Below the pieces are notes generated by a model. It worked only from the letters and a program-made list of their open reading frames with translations, was not told the DNA's origin and did not search any database. A program made the translations under genes and the position numbers. Source: Echria macrotheca (lineage: Eukaryota; Ascomycota; Sordariomycetes; Sordariales; Schizotheciaceae). Taken from it: DNA of 64,000 bases. This document shows positions 35,580 through 46,116 of this stretch, one piece after another. Location: positions 1,860,001-1,924,000 of the forward strand of contig MU839827.1 of assembly GCA_030411725.1 (NCBI GenBank), given 5' to 3'. Position 1 is the first letter of the stretch. Every line of letters starts with the position of its first letter.

Positions 35580-36016
35580 CTCCGGTCCATGGGGGTGCAA
35601 TTGGGAAATTTGACTCAAAGGCGCTCGCAGAATTCTTGTTTAGTCGGTTCTTCAGAGACGACTCGGAGACTCGGAGCGTGACGACATTCCCGGTTCCTGG
35701 GACTTGGACTCGGGGCGACAGCTAAAATCGTTATCGATAAGGCCGAGCTCGCTCCTCTGTCGCATTGGCCCGGAAAAAAAAAATGCGACGCCAGCGAATG
35801 CGCGACAGGCGCTTATCAACCGCCGTATCAAATTTCTGAATCTGAGCTTCCTTCGCGTTGCTTGCTTCTGGGTTCACAACCCAGCTCTCCAAGACGGAAC
35901 GATACAAGACAAGCCCACACTCGCTTTAACCTTTAACCACCATCGCAACTCCTCGATAAAACAAAACACCACACCACCAATCTATTCCGAGAGAGAGAAA
36001 AAAAACACCGAAAAAG
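35580..36016. promoter_or_regulatory. Shared divergent promoter of two mitochondrial-type genes
   Basis: 437 bp separate two head-to-head genes whose products both appear to carry mitochondrial presequences. The rightward side is C/A-rich just before the bL31m ATG. No TATA box is seen on either strand near the expected positions. Confidence 0.5.
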
Positions 36017-36661
36017 ATGGGGAAACTCACCCTCCCCTCAACCGTCCTCCGACGCCCAACCGTCCTCCAGTCCACACTCCCACAACCCCCATCATTACTA
36101 CAAAGTACAACAACCCTCCTCCAAAAAAGAAACGCAACCTTCGTCCCCCGCCCCCGCCGCCCCTACCGCTTCACCCAGCTCGTCCAGCTCTCAGACGGCT
36201 CGACCTTCACCGTCCGCACGACGATGCCCACGGCACTCTACAAATCGGCAAAGGACACGCGCAACCACGTGCTCTGGCAGCCGTTGGACAAGACGCTGCG
36301 CAACGTCGAGGTGGACGAGGCCGGCAAGCTTGCCGCGTTCCGGGGGCGGTTCGGTCGGGGGTGGGATATTGATGACGCTGCCTCTCCCGCCGCTTCTTCT
36401 CCTGAGGCTGCTGGGGCTGGGGCTGCTGCTGGTGTTCCTGAGGTTTCTGGTACTGGTGCTGCGGAGGAAGTGAAGACGGCGGTGGAGGTGAAGAAGGCGG
36501 AGGAAACACAAAAAGTGGAGGCCAAGGAGGAAAAGACGGAAACAACAGATCCGTTTGATTCCCTCGTCGACCTCATCAGCGCGTATGCCAAGGACGAGCC
36601 GGGTCTCAAGGGTGGAAAGACGGCCAAGGAGTCGGGCAAGGGTGGGAAGAAGAAGAAATAA
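36017..36661 (+). CDS. mrpl36: Mitochondrial large-subunit ribosomal protein bL31m
   Basis: Single exon, 214 residues. The N terminus (MGKLTLPSTVLRRPTV, rich in Arg, Ser, Thr and Gln without acids) is a mitochondrial presequence. The conserved core is residues about 38-115: RNATFVPRPRRPYRFTQLVQ, then SDGSTFTVRT, the Lys/Arg/His block KDTRNHVLWQP and FRGRFGRGWD. This matches fungal bL31m (yeast Mrpl36), a component of the mitochondrial large ribosomal subunit. The C-terminal third is an Ala/Gly/Glu/Lys-rich low-complexity extension ending in GKGGKKKK, absent from the bacterial family. AATAAA at 36691-36696, 30 nt after the stop codon, may be the polyadenylation signal. Confidence 0.88.
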   Translation: MGKLTLPSTVLRRPTVLQSTLPQPPSLLQSTTTLLQKRNATFVPRPRRPYRFTQLVQLSDGSTFTVRTTMPTALYKSAKDTRNHVLWQPLDKTLRNVEVDEAGKLAAFRGRFGRGWDIDDAASPAASSPEAAGAGAAAGVPEVSGTGAAEEVKTAVEVKKAEETQKVEAKEEKTETTDPFDSLVDLISAYAKDEPGLKGGKTAKESGKGGKKKK

Positions 36662-37004
36662 TCTTTAGAGAACCTGTATCAAGTGTATGGAATAAACATT
36701 GTATAATAGACGGGCGACAGGCAGCAGCAGCATCAAAGCGAGGTGTGGGTGGTGGATAGACATGCAAAGACGGGAGGAGCATTATGTACAGATACCGCCA
36801 GACTGCGGATTATACAACACTTGTGTCTCTCATCTACTACTCATACCGAGACAAAAAACCCGCAATGCGAGAGCCCACCATGGTCACTCACTGCTGCGCA
36901 CTACCCGGATCCAAAGATACATCGCCCGTGTCATCAATCCCGTACTACACATGCTGCTCGGCCAGAGCCCAAGGGTTAGTCCCTGGCCGTCCACGTCCCA
37001 CTCC
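36662..37004. other. Convergent spacer with a polyadenylation-like signal
   Basis: 343 bp between the 3' ends of the bL31m and vps5 genes. It contains AATAAA at 36691-36696 on the plus strand; otherwise nothing is recognised. Confidence 0.55.
36691..36696 (+). terminator. Possible polyadenylation signal AATAAA
   Basis: Canonical hexamer 30 nt downstream of the bL31m stop codon. Fungal 3' ends do not depend strictly on this hexamer, so the call is tentative. Confidence 0.4.
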
Positions 37005-38906
37005 CTAGTCGGAATCCTCGTCGATCCTGGCCCTGGCCCGGTCAACCGCCGTATTGCCCGCAGGCTTGCTCCCCTCAATAACGGGCGGCCGGTAGAACAC
37101 GGTCTCGTCATCCTCGGCGTCGAGCTGCATGAGGAACGTCTCCCACTTCTCAATCAGCTGCATAGCGTTAGCAGTTGTCCCCTTTACGCCAAGACATATG
37201 CTCACCTCCTTCTGAGCCTCCACGGCACTCTCCAGAAAAGTCTCGACCCCCGACTTGAAATCCTCCACCTTCTCCCGCTCAAACCGGTCCAGCTCGGCCC
37301 GCATCAGCCGGCCCATATCCTCGAACAACAAACGAGCTTGGTGCACCTTACGCTCAGCGTCGGCCACCTCGGCATTAACTTGGTTCAGCCGATCCTGCTG
37401 GCTCTTACCCTGACGCAGCAGCTTGTCCTGTGAGGTTTTGCGTTTCTGCAGCTCCGACTCGGCGCTGGACCAGCTGTGGAAAGCTTTTTGACGCTGTGTA
37501 AACGCCTGCTTGACGCTGCCAATCAGCCGGATGTATTCCTCGATGATGATACCAAACGTGAGCACGTCCTGCTGCGCCTGGCGGTCATAGACATCGCGGA
37601 TCGTAATCTGAAGCTCCGATAGCGCATCCAGCGGGCCGGACAACGTCGGTGACAGTTCGACGGTAGAGAGCGCATGCAGAGAAGCCGAGAAATCACCCGC
37701 CGCCTCGGCCATGGCCTTGCGCTGGGCCACCATGCTGTCCATGGCCTTGAGGAGCGCCTTGAGCTGATTCTCCAAGGCATCCAGGTACACCCTGCGATCA
37801 TGGAACCACTATCCAGGTCAGCACTTCAATCACATTCGCTGACAACAGACTCACATCGTCCTGCTCGACAAACTTGTTGGTACTCCCAACATTGATCCCA
37901 AACGTGCTCAGCACGCTCTTGCTCTCGCCCAAATTAGGCTCCTTCCTCTCCTTGTGTTTGACATCCACATTGAACGCATCGCTCTCAAGAAACAGCTTCA
38001 GATCAGCATCATGCTGGAGCGTGGGATGCGCAGCCGTCTTATTCAGCATCTTCTCGAGCGCCGCGCGCCGCGACTCGACAAAGTTGCTCTCAAACCGGCC
38101 AACCGCCTGCTTCTCCGGGGGCGGCGGGACCACGACACCCGGATTATTGGCATGTAGCGTATTGTAGAGCCATAGAAAATCGCGATACCGCCTCTTGACC
38201 TCAAACTCAGGCTGCTTGTAACCCTTGGACGTAGTCTAATCCCCTGTCAGCCACATATCATCACCACCCCCCCAACTCATCCGCAAAAACATACCTTCGT
38301 CCTCACCGAGTAGACAATATGACTGCTCGTCAAATCGCCCACCTTGTGCGGATCCCCCACGGTAATATGAAAACTCGGCTTAGCCGCCTGCTCCAGACTG
38401 ACGCTCGGATGCATCGAGCTCCGCACAGGGCTCGGCTGAGCGGGCTGCACCGGCGGCGGCTGTCGCGGCCCCGCGGCCTGCTGTGTGGCATACGGAACAT
38501 CGTCGTCGTCGATACGGTGCGGGTCAGGCGGGCCCTGGCGTCGGATGCCCCCACCGCCGGCGGCGGCACTGGGAGGCAGCGTCGTCCGCAGGGGCAGCTG
38601 CTCCTTGACGGGCGGGACGGGCGGCGCTCCGAGGGGCGGGGTGCCGGCGTCGCTGGCGCCGAGGGGGCCGAGGGGGTCGTCCTCGACGGCCTGGAGGCGG
38701 GTCGGCTGGGCGACAAGGCGGCGCGGGGTGAGTCGTGAGGCGCGGGCGGTGGGCGTGGATGAGGAAGAAGCTGGGGCGGCGGCGGAGGCCGATGATGATG
38801 ATGGGGTCAGCGACGACGACACACCACTCGCCTGCGACTCGTCGGTTTGTGACGACGGCGCATCGTGCGCTGTGCTGCCGGCGGAATCGGCCCACGGATC
38901 CTCCAT
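37005..38906 (-). CDS. vps5: Retromer sorting nexin Vps5 (PX-BAR)
   Basis: Four exons: 38906-38295, 38235-37855, 37808-37206 and 37157-37005, about 582 residues. The introns are 59, 46, 48 bp in order. Residues 1-175 are Ser/Ala/Pro-rich and disordered. The PX domain (about 178-310) contains RRYRDFLWLYNTL and PPPPEKQ, which bind phosphatidylinositol-3-phosphate on endosomes. A BAR-type coiled coil follows (about 335-560). With Vps17 and the Vps26-29-35 trimer, Vps5 forms the retromer coat that returns cargo receptors from endosomes to the Golgi. Length and domain order match Vps5/SNX1; a Mvp1/SNX8 assignment is less likely because of the long C-terminal BAR homology. Confidence 0.9.
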
Positions 38907-39417
38907 TGTGACTGGGCTCGGGGATTGTGCGGGCGCGCTCGGATTGTCGATGCCTCGCAGTAGGGAGGACGAGAGGGCGAACAGCGAGGTCGAAGGGAGC
39001 TGCTTGCAGGTGGTTGCATCAGCAAGCTAGCAGCGCTTGGGCCAGATCCCAGGATAGGAGCAAGGAGGTACCAATGTGGGGTTGACGCATCAGCTCACGA
39101 CTTACAACCGTGATACTCATGAGAACTGCGGAATAATACACGTATTGACAGCGATTGAATGCATTTTGTTCATATTGGTCTGGGTATACTATCTGTACAG
39201 AGAAAAGGAAATCCTCCTCGTAAACATGCACAAGACGCCGCTTTTCAAGACCCCTTGCGCCAAAACCCAAAGACACTGCATGTTTGCAAGACGGCCCAAG
39301 GTGGCCCCAAGGCGCTGGCCCTAGAGGGCAGTACATAACAACCTCAATAAACGGGAACCGCCCTCAAACTCAGCTTGCCTCGCTCGTTTCCTCTCAATCC
39401 CCGCCATGAGCGAAATC
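38907..39417. other. Spacer upstream of vps5
   Basis: 511 bp holding the vps5 promoter and the TAF5 3' end. No TATA box or coding frame is convincing. Confidence 0.5.
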
Positions 39418-42313
39418 TTAACGCTCTGGTTCGTAGCAACCTCCCACGACAACGAGATTCATCCGTGTGAACAAGACCTTGCGCACCGGCGTCTTCTTGG
39501 TGGGGAATGCCGAAATCTGATCAGGGGTCACCTGAACTTCCTTGACCTTCTTCTTGAGAGGACCGCTTCCGCCAGTTCCAACACCAGCTCCGGCTGTATT
39601 CGCACCCGACGATGTAGGCGCTTGACCTCCAACCGTGATGGAACGGCTGTCGCCCGAACCTCCCACTGCGATGCTATCCCCTGTAATGGCAGCCCCGTCT
39701 GACTGCTGAGCAACCTGGACCGAAGGATTGACCAACGGGTTGGCCTTGGCAGGGTCGGCTGGCAGCTCCACGTCCCAAATGCGAACTGTGCAATCGAGAC
39801 CACCGGAACTCAGCACGTTCGATTCGGCGCTGAAGCTCAGTGACGAAATGCCACCCTTGCCATGGCCCCGGAGCCGCTTGATACGCGTTCCTTTCTCGAT
39901 ATCCCAAAGGAAAATGTTTCCACCAATGTCACCGCTGGCCAGGAGCTTTCCGTTCGGCGAGCACTGCATTGAGCTGATGTAGTCGACATGGCCAGTGAAG
40001 ATTCTGACGCAGCTGCCTGTGACGACAGACCACATACGGATCGTCTTGTCGGCCTCGTCCGACGCCGAGAAAACATACGTTCCATTGGGATGCCAGGCAA
40101 TCGCCGATATGCTGGTGTCGTGACCGACCAGAAGGCGGACTGCGGACGCGTGATCTTGAACGAAGACGCGAACGGTTTTGTCCCAGCCACCGGCAGCGAA
40201 ATAGTGACCGTGTGGTCCCCAAAGGACGCGGAACACAGGGCCATCGAACCCCTTGTATACGCAAAGACACGTCCAGGTTTCCAGACACCAGAGCCGGATG
40301 TGTCCATCCGCCGACGAGGACAACAGCAGCTTGGTATTAGTATCCGGCTTGGCCTCGTTCTCCGCGGCGTAAATGTTGCGTTCCATATTGGCGATGGAAT
40401 CCGAAAAAGACAAGCCATAAACCGGGCCGGAATGGCCAATCAGCTTGCGGTTGTTGACCTTCAGGTCTTTCTCGCTGGCTAGCTTGGACTTGAGTGGTTT
40501 GCCATCTGCAGACCAAACGCGGATGTACGAGTCGGTTGTTCCAATGGCAATGAGCTGATGGTCATTGGAGAATTCCATGCTAGACACGCTGTATAAAATA
40601 TTAGCAAGACACCCTAAGCAGTAAGAGGTACGCCAACTTACACCCCCTGACTGTTATGAAAAGTGAAGATGCAGGCCGAAACAGCCACTCCAATGCCTCC
40701 TGTGCGACCCTCGATTCGGAAACGATCACGGTTCTCTCGGACCTTTTGCATCTCCATAATCACGTCCCTTGCCCTAGAGGGGGGAAGAGGCAAGTCGGCT
40801 CGTGAAGGCACGTCGGCACTCTCTTCGCGCTTGATTTTGCGGTCAAACTCCTCGACAAGCGTAGGTCTCCCGTCCGCTGGGGGGTGAAGCTGGTCTTCCT
40901 CCTCAAGCTCAGCTCTGACATCGTCCCGGAGCTCCGGTTCCATGGGCAGAGGGCCAAGCTTGAGGGGGGCTGAGGGATCTAGAAGATCTTTGTTGGTGAG
41001 GCCAGTAAAAACACCAGGGATGCCTTCTTGAGCATCTATCTCATCCAGGTCGGCATTTTGTAGTCGTCGGGAGAGAGTCTCAAAGCTAAATGGCTCGATA
41101 GGACCTCTCGCACTGACATCAACCTGGCAGTATGTCTGAAGTATGTACGTGATGATCGCGCCGCCCGACTCCGCCTCGCGCTCGAGGAAATGGAACAAGT
41201 TTCCCGATAGGGATTGGTTGAGCGGGATCCGATACTTGTTCTCGCGATACAGCTTGATCGTCGGATTTTCCCGTATGTGCTGCGGCAGCGTAACTGTAGC
41301 TAGAATATTAAGCTGTTCACCGTAGAAGTCTTGGAGCTGCGGACGAAGAGTGGTGATCAAGGTCTTGGCCTCGTCGGTGTAGCCTTGCGAAACGAGTTCG
41401 ATGTACGAGTAGGCAAACACGGGCCAAATAAGCTTTCTCAGCTCAAACTGAAATAGCGTCAGCACCTGCAGTTTCGCAAAGCCTCAAAACATACCTTGTA
41501 GATGTCGAGATTATTGTCGATCCAGTCACGAAGCAGAGTGAAACCCCTCAGGTATTTCTTGGGTCCATTGTCTTCGCTTCCACGTGCCGGTCTCCCGTCG
41601 GGACCTAGATTCGAGGTCTCTTGTCTGAAAATTGCCTCTGTTCTGGTGAAACCCTTCTTCTTCAAATAGTCCGTAACCTGTTCCGACGCATAAGTGTCAG
41701 TCGTCAGTTCGGGTTCCGGAAAGCTCATGGTGAGGTTGTCACGGGCGCGCCTGTGAAGATGAACCTAAAAGGCACTGCAAGAGAAAAGGAAGAGCTTGAA
41801 GGTGGGAGATGTGTGTCGTGGGGGTGTGCGTATATTGGGGATAGAAGAGCCTCGCTCGAAATCTAGAGGTTAGGCAAGCACTAGCTCCGGAAGAAAGCTT
41901 CAGGCAAGTGATATAGACCGCCGCGAGAACTGCACCCAGAAAGCCAGGGCCAGGTTTTCGTCAAGAAAGAGGGTCGGCGAACGGATTTTTACCATCGGAT
42001 GAGATGGGTTTCTGACCAAGCCTGTATCGATCACAAGCCTGCACTCAGACAAGTAATGAAGCAAAACAATGGAACATCAAGACCCAGCGGCCCTGGATCC
42101 TGGGAACGAAGCCAAACAAAAACCTGAAGAGAACATGGGAATCCCACACAGGCTCGAAACACCAGGTATGCTTACAATTTGATTCAGATTCTGCGCGCTC
42201 GGGGCTGGCGGATTATTAGATCCGCCTGCTCCTCCACTGGTACCAGCACCGCCAGCGGACTGAGGAGCGCCGCCGGTCGGCGGGGCAGGCCCTTGGCCTC
42301 CGGCATTCGACAT
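39418..42313 (-). CDS. taf5: TFIID/SAGA subunit TAF5
   Basis: Four exons: 42313-42176, 41677-41495, 41447-40642 and 40588-39418, about 765 residues. The first intron (41678-42175) is 498 bp, much longer than the others (47 and 53 bp). Splicing joins NLNQI to VTDYLKKKGFTRTEA, the LisH motif of TAF5. The NTD2 dimerisation domain follows (about 85-235: LLRDWIDNNLDIYK, FELRKLIWPVFAYSYIEL). The C-terminal half is a WD40 propeller, with repeats such as LIGHSGPVYGLSFS, LLSSSADGHIRLW, HYFAAGGWDKTVRVF and LASGDIGGNIFLWD. TAF5 is a structural core of both TFIID and SAGA in RNA polymerase II initiation. A Gly/Ser/Thr-rich insert near 690-730 interrupts the C-terminal end. Confidence 0.93.
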
Positions 42314-42944
42314 TTTGACGGTGAGCCGAATGTGTCTGGTTGCCTATGTGAGCCGCAATCGACTACCCGGTGAGTTTTGTTGACGTTTAAGACCCGAGCC
42401 TCGTGATGGGCCCCGACCTCGAGTCTACTTTGGGATATCGAGACCCTGGCCCATCAACGAAATGCGCAAGCGTATCGTGGGTGGGCTGCGTCGGTGGAAT
42501 CGAAGAGACTGCGGGACAGAAACACAAGACTAGAAAGTGATGGATATAGAGTGGAACAAAAAGCTGGTTGTTGGAGTCGTGTGTTGCTTGTTGAATGTTG
42601 GTGCGAAGTGAGTGAGAAGACGATGGACGTCGGCTTCATCCGTAGCTGCAGGTCAACATCCTAGCTGCATGATCCGTGCGTCCCCTGTGCCCTGAAGAAG
42701 GAGGGGGGTACGTCCCCCGCCACCCCACACCGCCCCACCAATCCGCAGAACAACCTCGAGCTCCAAGCTACCTGGTAGCTACCAAGCTCCCTTGTTCGGA
42801 ACTACCTGTATCTCTAAACTACAAATCTACAAACTGCTGAAATAAAAAGAAACATCACAACTTGCCCAGGTCCATCACAATCACCGCTAAACTCTGCACT
42901 TCCACAAAAACAACCCAACTAAAAATCCAATTCCAAAAGAAATA
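42314..42944. promoter_or_regulatory. Divergent promoter region of taf5 and med11
   Basis: 631 bp separate the ATGs of two RNA polymerase II machinery genes. No coding sequence is evident; the rightward leader before 42945 is C/A-rich. No TATA box is obvious, as expected for housekeeping promoters. Confidence 0.6.
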
Positions 42945-43583
42945 ATGGACAACCCCCCCACAGGCACCGGCGCCCCCGACATAAACCAACCCTTCACGGC
43001 CACCGAGCGCATCCAGCAGCTCTCGGCCATAGACAAAGACATCTCCAGCCTCCTCCGCATCGCCGCCGCCGCGATGCGCAGCATAGCCACGCCGCCGCCC
43101 CAGAACCCATCCGGGGGAGGAGAACCAGCATCCGAGGAGGCGCTCGGGAACTTCGTCTCGACCCAGGACGACTTCGTCAACACGCTCGACCGGATCGACA
43201 AGAACCTCAAGCGCCACATCTACGCGCTCGAGGAGGCCGGCATCATCACGCTGCCCCGTCCGGGCGAGGGGCCCGAAGGGGTAGGCGTGGGTGGCGGTCC
43301 TGGTGGTTCCGTGGGTGGGAGCTTTGGAGGGAGCTTTGGCGGGAGTTTTGGAGGCGGAGGAGCGTCTGGTCCGGGTGATGCCGGTGGCACCCGCAGGAAG
43401 GTCGTGGCGCGGCTTGAGCCGGACGGGGTGGGACGGTATGGCTCGTTTGACGTCGGCCAGCTGAATATGGCGAGTAGTACTGTCGAGAGGGACATGGAGA
43501 TCGAGCTGTGGACCAGGACGAGGGAGCATTTGGAAGCGGCTCAGGCGGAGAAAGGGGACCGGCAAGATCGGATGCAGGAGTGA
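42945..43583 (+). CDS. med11: Mediator complex subunit Med11
   Basis: Single exon, 212 residues. The conserved part (about 20-110) is helical: ATERIQQLSAIDKDISSLLR, then DDFVNTLDRIDKNLKRHIYALEEAGI. This is the characteristic Med11 pattern that pairs with Med22 in the Mediator head. Mediator links activators to RNA polymerase II and TFIIH. A Gly-rich linker with repeated GGSFGG-like units (about 115-148) separates this from a second conserved segment containing RKVVARLEPDGVGRYGSFD and a C-terminal helix. The gene is longer than yeast Med11 (about 115 residues), the extra length being C-terminal. Confidence 0.85.
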   Translation: MDNPPTGTGAPDINQPFTATERIQQLSAIDKDISSLLRIAAAAMRSIATPPPQNPSGGGEPASEEALGNFVSTQDDFVNTLDRIDKNLKRHIYALEEAGIITLPRPGEGPEGVGVGGGPGGSVGGSFGGSFGGSFGGGGASGPGDAGGTRRKVVARLEPDGVGRYGSFDVGQLNMASSTVERDMEIELWTRTREHLEAAQAEKGDRQDRMQE

Positions 43584-43914
43584 GGTTAAGTTGTATGTCA
43601 TTCTGCATGGGTTGGAGTTTGGGTTGGCGAATGGAGTTATGGTGTATTGGGTACACAGCAACACGATGTTTGTGTAAGGGTCTTGGTATCCACGTAAGAT
43701 AGTTCAAACTACCCAGTAGTTCAATTACGAGGGCAAAAGAGTGGGATTACCAGTTGGTCCCATTGTCTATCTATCGGTTCTAAAGCACAAGAGCATGCTG
43801 TCCGGATCCATGCCGGTTCAGATGACCACCATCTCGGCTTTGAACTGAGACCAGAACCCCAGCATCGAATTCTTCACCTCCACGAACCCCAAATAGATGC
43901 TTCTATATCAGGAC
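43584..43914. other. Convergent spacer, nothing recognised
   Basis: 331 bp between the 3' ends of the med11 and small secreted protein genes. No feature is recognised. Confidence 0.6.
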
Positions 43915-44596
43915 TCAGTTCGAGCACAGCTTGTCATAGCCTCCGCCGCCGATATTTCCCTCCGCAGGCTCAAAGACGTAGGCGTCGATCCTGTTTGTGT
44001 CAGACATATTGGCCTTGAATACTGGGGTTGGGCTGAACTTACATGCCATTGAAGCAGGCGCAGTTCATGTGCTCCTGCTCGGTGTCCGGATTCTCTGTGA
44101 ACCTGTGTTAGCACGGCCCTGGCCGAACCCACCCTATGGAAAACCTACCATACGAGACAAAGAACGAAGTGCAGTTGCTGTTCGCATTGCAGATGTACTG
44201 GCACTTGAACGGACCATAGGGGTCGCTGCCATGCGTGCTGGACATGATCTGAGTGTCCCAGTCAGCGTTCCATTCAGGGCAGTATGCGCCAAACACGAAA
44301 GGAAAGAATGAGCAGGGACTACTTACATGCGGGCCCGAGACGTAGTGGGCATCATACCAGTACTGGGCAATCTGGTACGACGTCATGTTCGGCTCGGGAA
44401 GAATCAAGGTGTAGTTATCGATGGGGTAGATGCTCTCGCGCTGCTTCGAGGCGGGGATGCCATCGGTGCAGGTCGGGTTGATGATGTCGCTCGTCGCGGT
44501 CGTCTTGATGTTCTTGCCGTTGGGAGCGGGCGAGGCAGTCACGCCAATGGCCAGGACGGCAAAGACGAGAGTAGAAAGCATCTTGATGGAAAACAT
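43915..44596 (-). CDS. Small secreted cysteine-containing protein
   Basis: Four exons: 44596-44327, 44248-44149, 44094-44043 and 43990-43915, 165 residues. The introns are 78, 54, 52 bp, all with consensus GT-AG ends. The N terminus MFSIKMLSTLVFAVLAIGVTA is a signal peptide with a probable cleavage site after Ala-Ser-Pro-Ala or nearby. The mature protein has seven Cys, including FKCQYICN and NCAC, and N-glycosylation sequons NYT, NMT and NCT. It contains aromatic-rich segments (YQIAQYWYDAHY) and a glycine run before the C-terminal Cys. No known enzyme motif is seen. It could be a secreted structural, defence or host-interaction protein; I do not recognise the family. A TATAAA lies at 44811-44816, 215 bp upstream on the coding strand. 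Confidence 0.75.
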
Positions 44597-44810
44597 CTTG
44601 TGATGTGGGTTTGCAGTTGGTTGGTTGTGAGTTTGAAGGTTGAGGTGAACTTTTGACGAGGGGAGAGAGAAGAGCAGGCAGGAAGAGGGAGGTGTGATAG
44701 AGAAGCGGGAGGAACCAGGCTGGTGGGCAGTTTCACGAGGTGACTGGCGGTCAGAATCAGCTTGAAGAACTGGAGAGGTAAAGGTGAGAACTGTGGCCGT
44801 CGTGGGAGAA

Positions 44811-44816
44811 TTTATA
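44811..44816 (-). promoter_or_regulatory. TATA box of the secreted-protein gene
   Basis: TATAAA on the minus strand about 215 bp before the ATG at 44596. This implies a leader of roughly 150-180 nt. It is consistent with a regulated, highly expressed secreted product. Confidence 0.45.
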
Positions 44817-46116
44817 GTGGGCGCAATCAGGAATCAAAGTTTTCTGTCTCCAGCCCAGCAAAGATAAGGAACGCGGTAGGCTCAGTTTTTCTCCACGTTG
44901 ATCTCCAGATCTGACAAAAGAGGCAGGGACGAGAGGTTCTAGATCAAAGACCGTTGGGCTGTTTGCCTGAGGGGCCTTCTTCGACTCCTCCACACCGGTG
45001 GGTATCTTGGGCTCACCGACAAAGCAAACGCAGGGAAAGGAAGGAGCGAGTGGAAGCTTTCCACCGCTGCGGTCGTCTCAACATACCACCCACAACCCAC
45101 GGGCATGGTCAAGAAGTACCCCTTTTCAGGAAGCCCGTATCTTTGCCACGCGAGGCGGGATGAACAACGTGTGAGGCCAGATATCTCGCATCCGCGGAGA
45201 GAACAGACGCTTCTTTGTGAAACCGCAGAAGCCAACTTCAGGGCAGCCATGTCAGGCAACTACCCGACATAATCGCCTCTCCTAGTTCGATTCGGTTCGA
45301 TTCACCTTGTGGAACTAGAGATATCACCCAGTTATACCTGGGAGCCCGTCTCCACGCGAGGCCACCCACATCTGCGTGAGTTGCGATCCCTCGGGACGAA
45401 GTGGAATCATGTATATATGTACGAAGAAACACGTACCTCTCCGTGCCCACCGACTTCAGCTCCTCATCTCATCCAAGGCTGAGTTCGTTTGTCTGTGCTG
45501 AAACCCAGCATCCTGGTTGTTGAGGGTTTACCCAATCCTTGCTTTCCCCCGGCAATGGTATTGGCCTTCCTTGCCCACGTCCTGTCGAGCAAACCCAACC
45601 CCTCATTCGAATACACCATAACAGAAGTCACACGGCAAATACACCTAGGCCGACCTTCACGGCTAATTACATCTCTCCTTAATCAGGGCAGCATACAAAC
45701 TTTCACTGGTTAGCTCTGAATAAAAGTAACTCCCCCTCCCCTGTAGCCACTCGGAAACTGTACAACACGAAATGTGGTTTCCTGCATATGACAGACAAGA
45801 AAGATCCCGGATGGCACCGACAGTCGTGGAACCTAAGCCGCCCCTCGAGTGACCGACGAGACGAGGTGCAGACGTCAGCCTGAAGGTCAGGCTCCCACAA
45901 AAGCATCAAACGCACGCTTGGTAGCCGAAACCATTCCATCGGGGCTACACGATCGAGTCTCTCTTGCCTAGCACTATACATAATCTGTACGAGTATTATT
46001 CGCGTCAACCTGAAGCAATGTACCGTTACGCCTTGCTGCTGCTTCGGCACAGTACCCCGCTGTCCCAGTGCAGAGCTTATTATTACATGCTATAAAAAGC
46101 CAGGAGGAACCACATC
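44817..46116. other. Intergenic region, no gene seen
   Basis: About 1.3 kb between the promoter of the secreted-protein gene and the 3' end of the vacuolar protease gene. The short frames here lack protein-like composition. A tandem GTTCGATTCG/GTTCGATTCA occurs at 45286-45304. Confidence 0.55.

Noticed and set aside
45286..45304. Tandem GTTCGATTC resembling a tRNA B box
   Set aside because: No matching A box, acceptor stem or pairing T-stem could be found around it.
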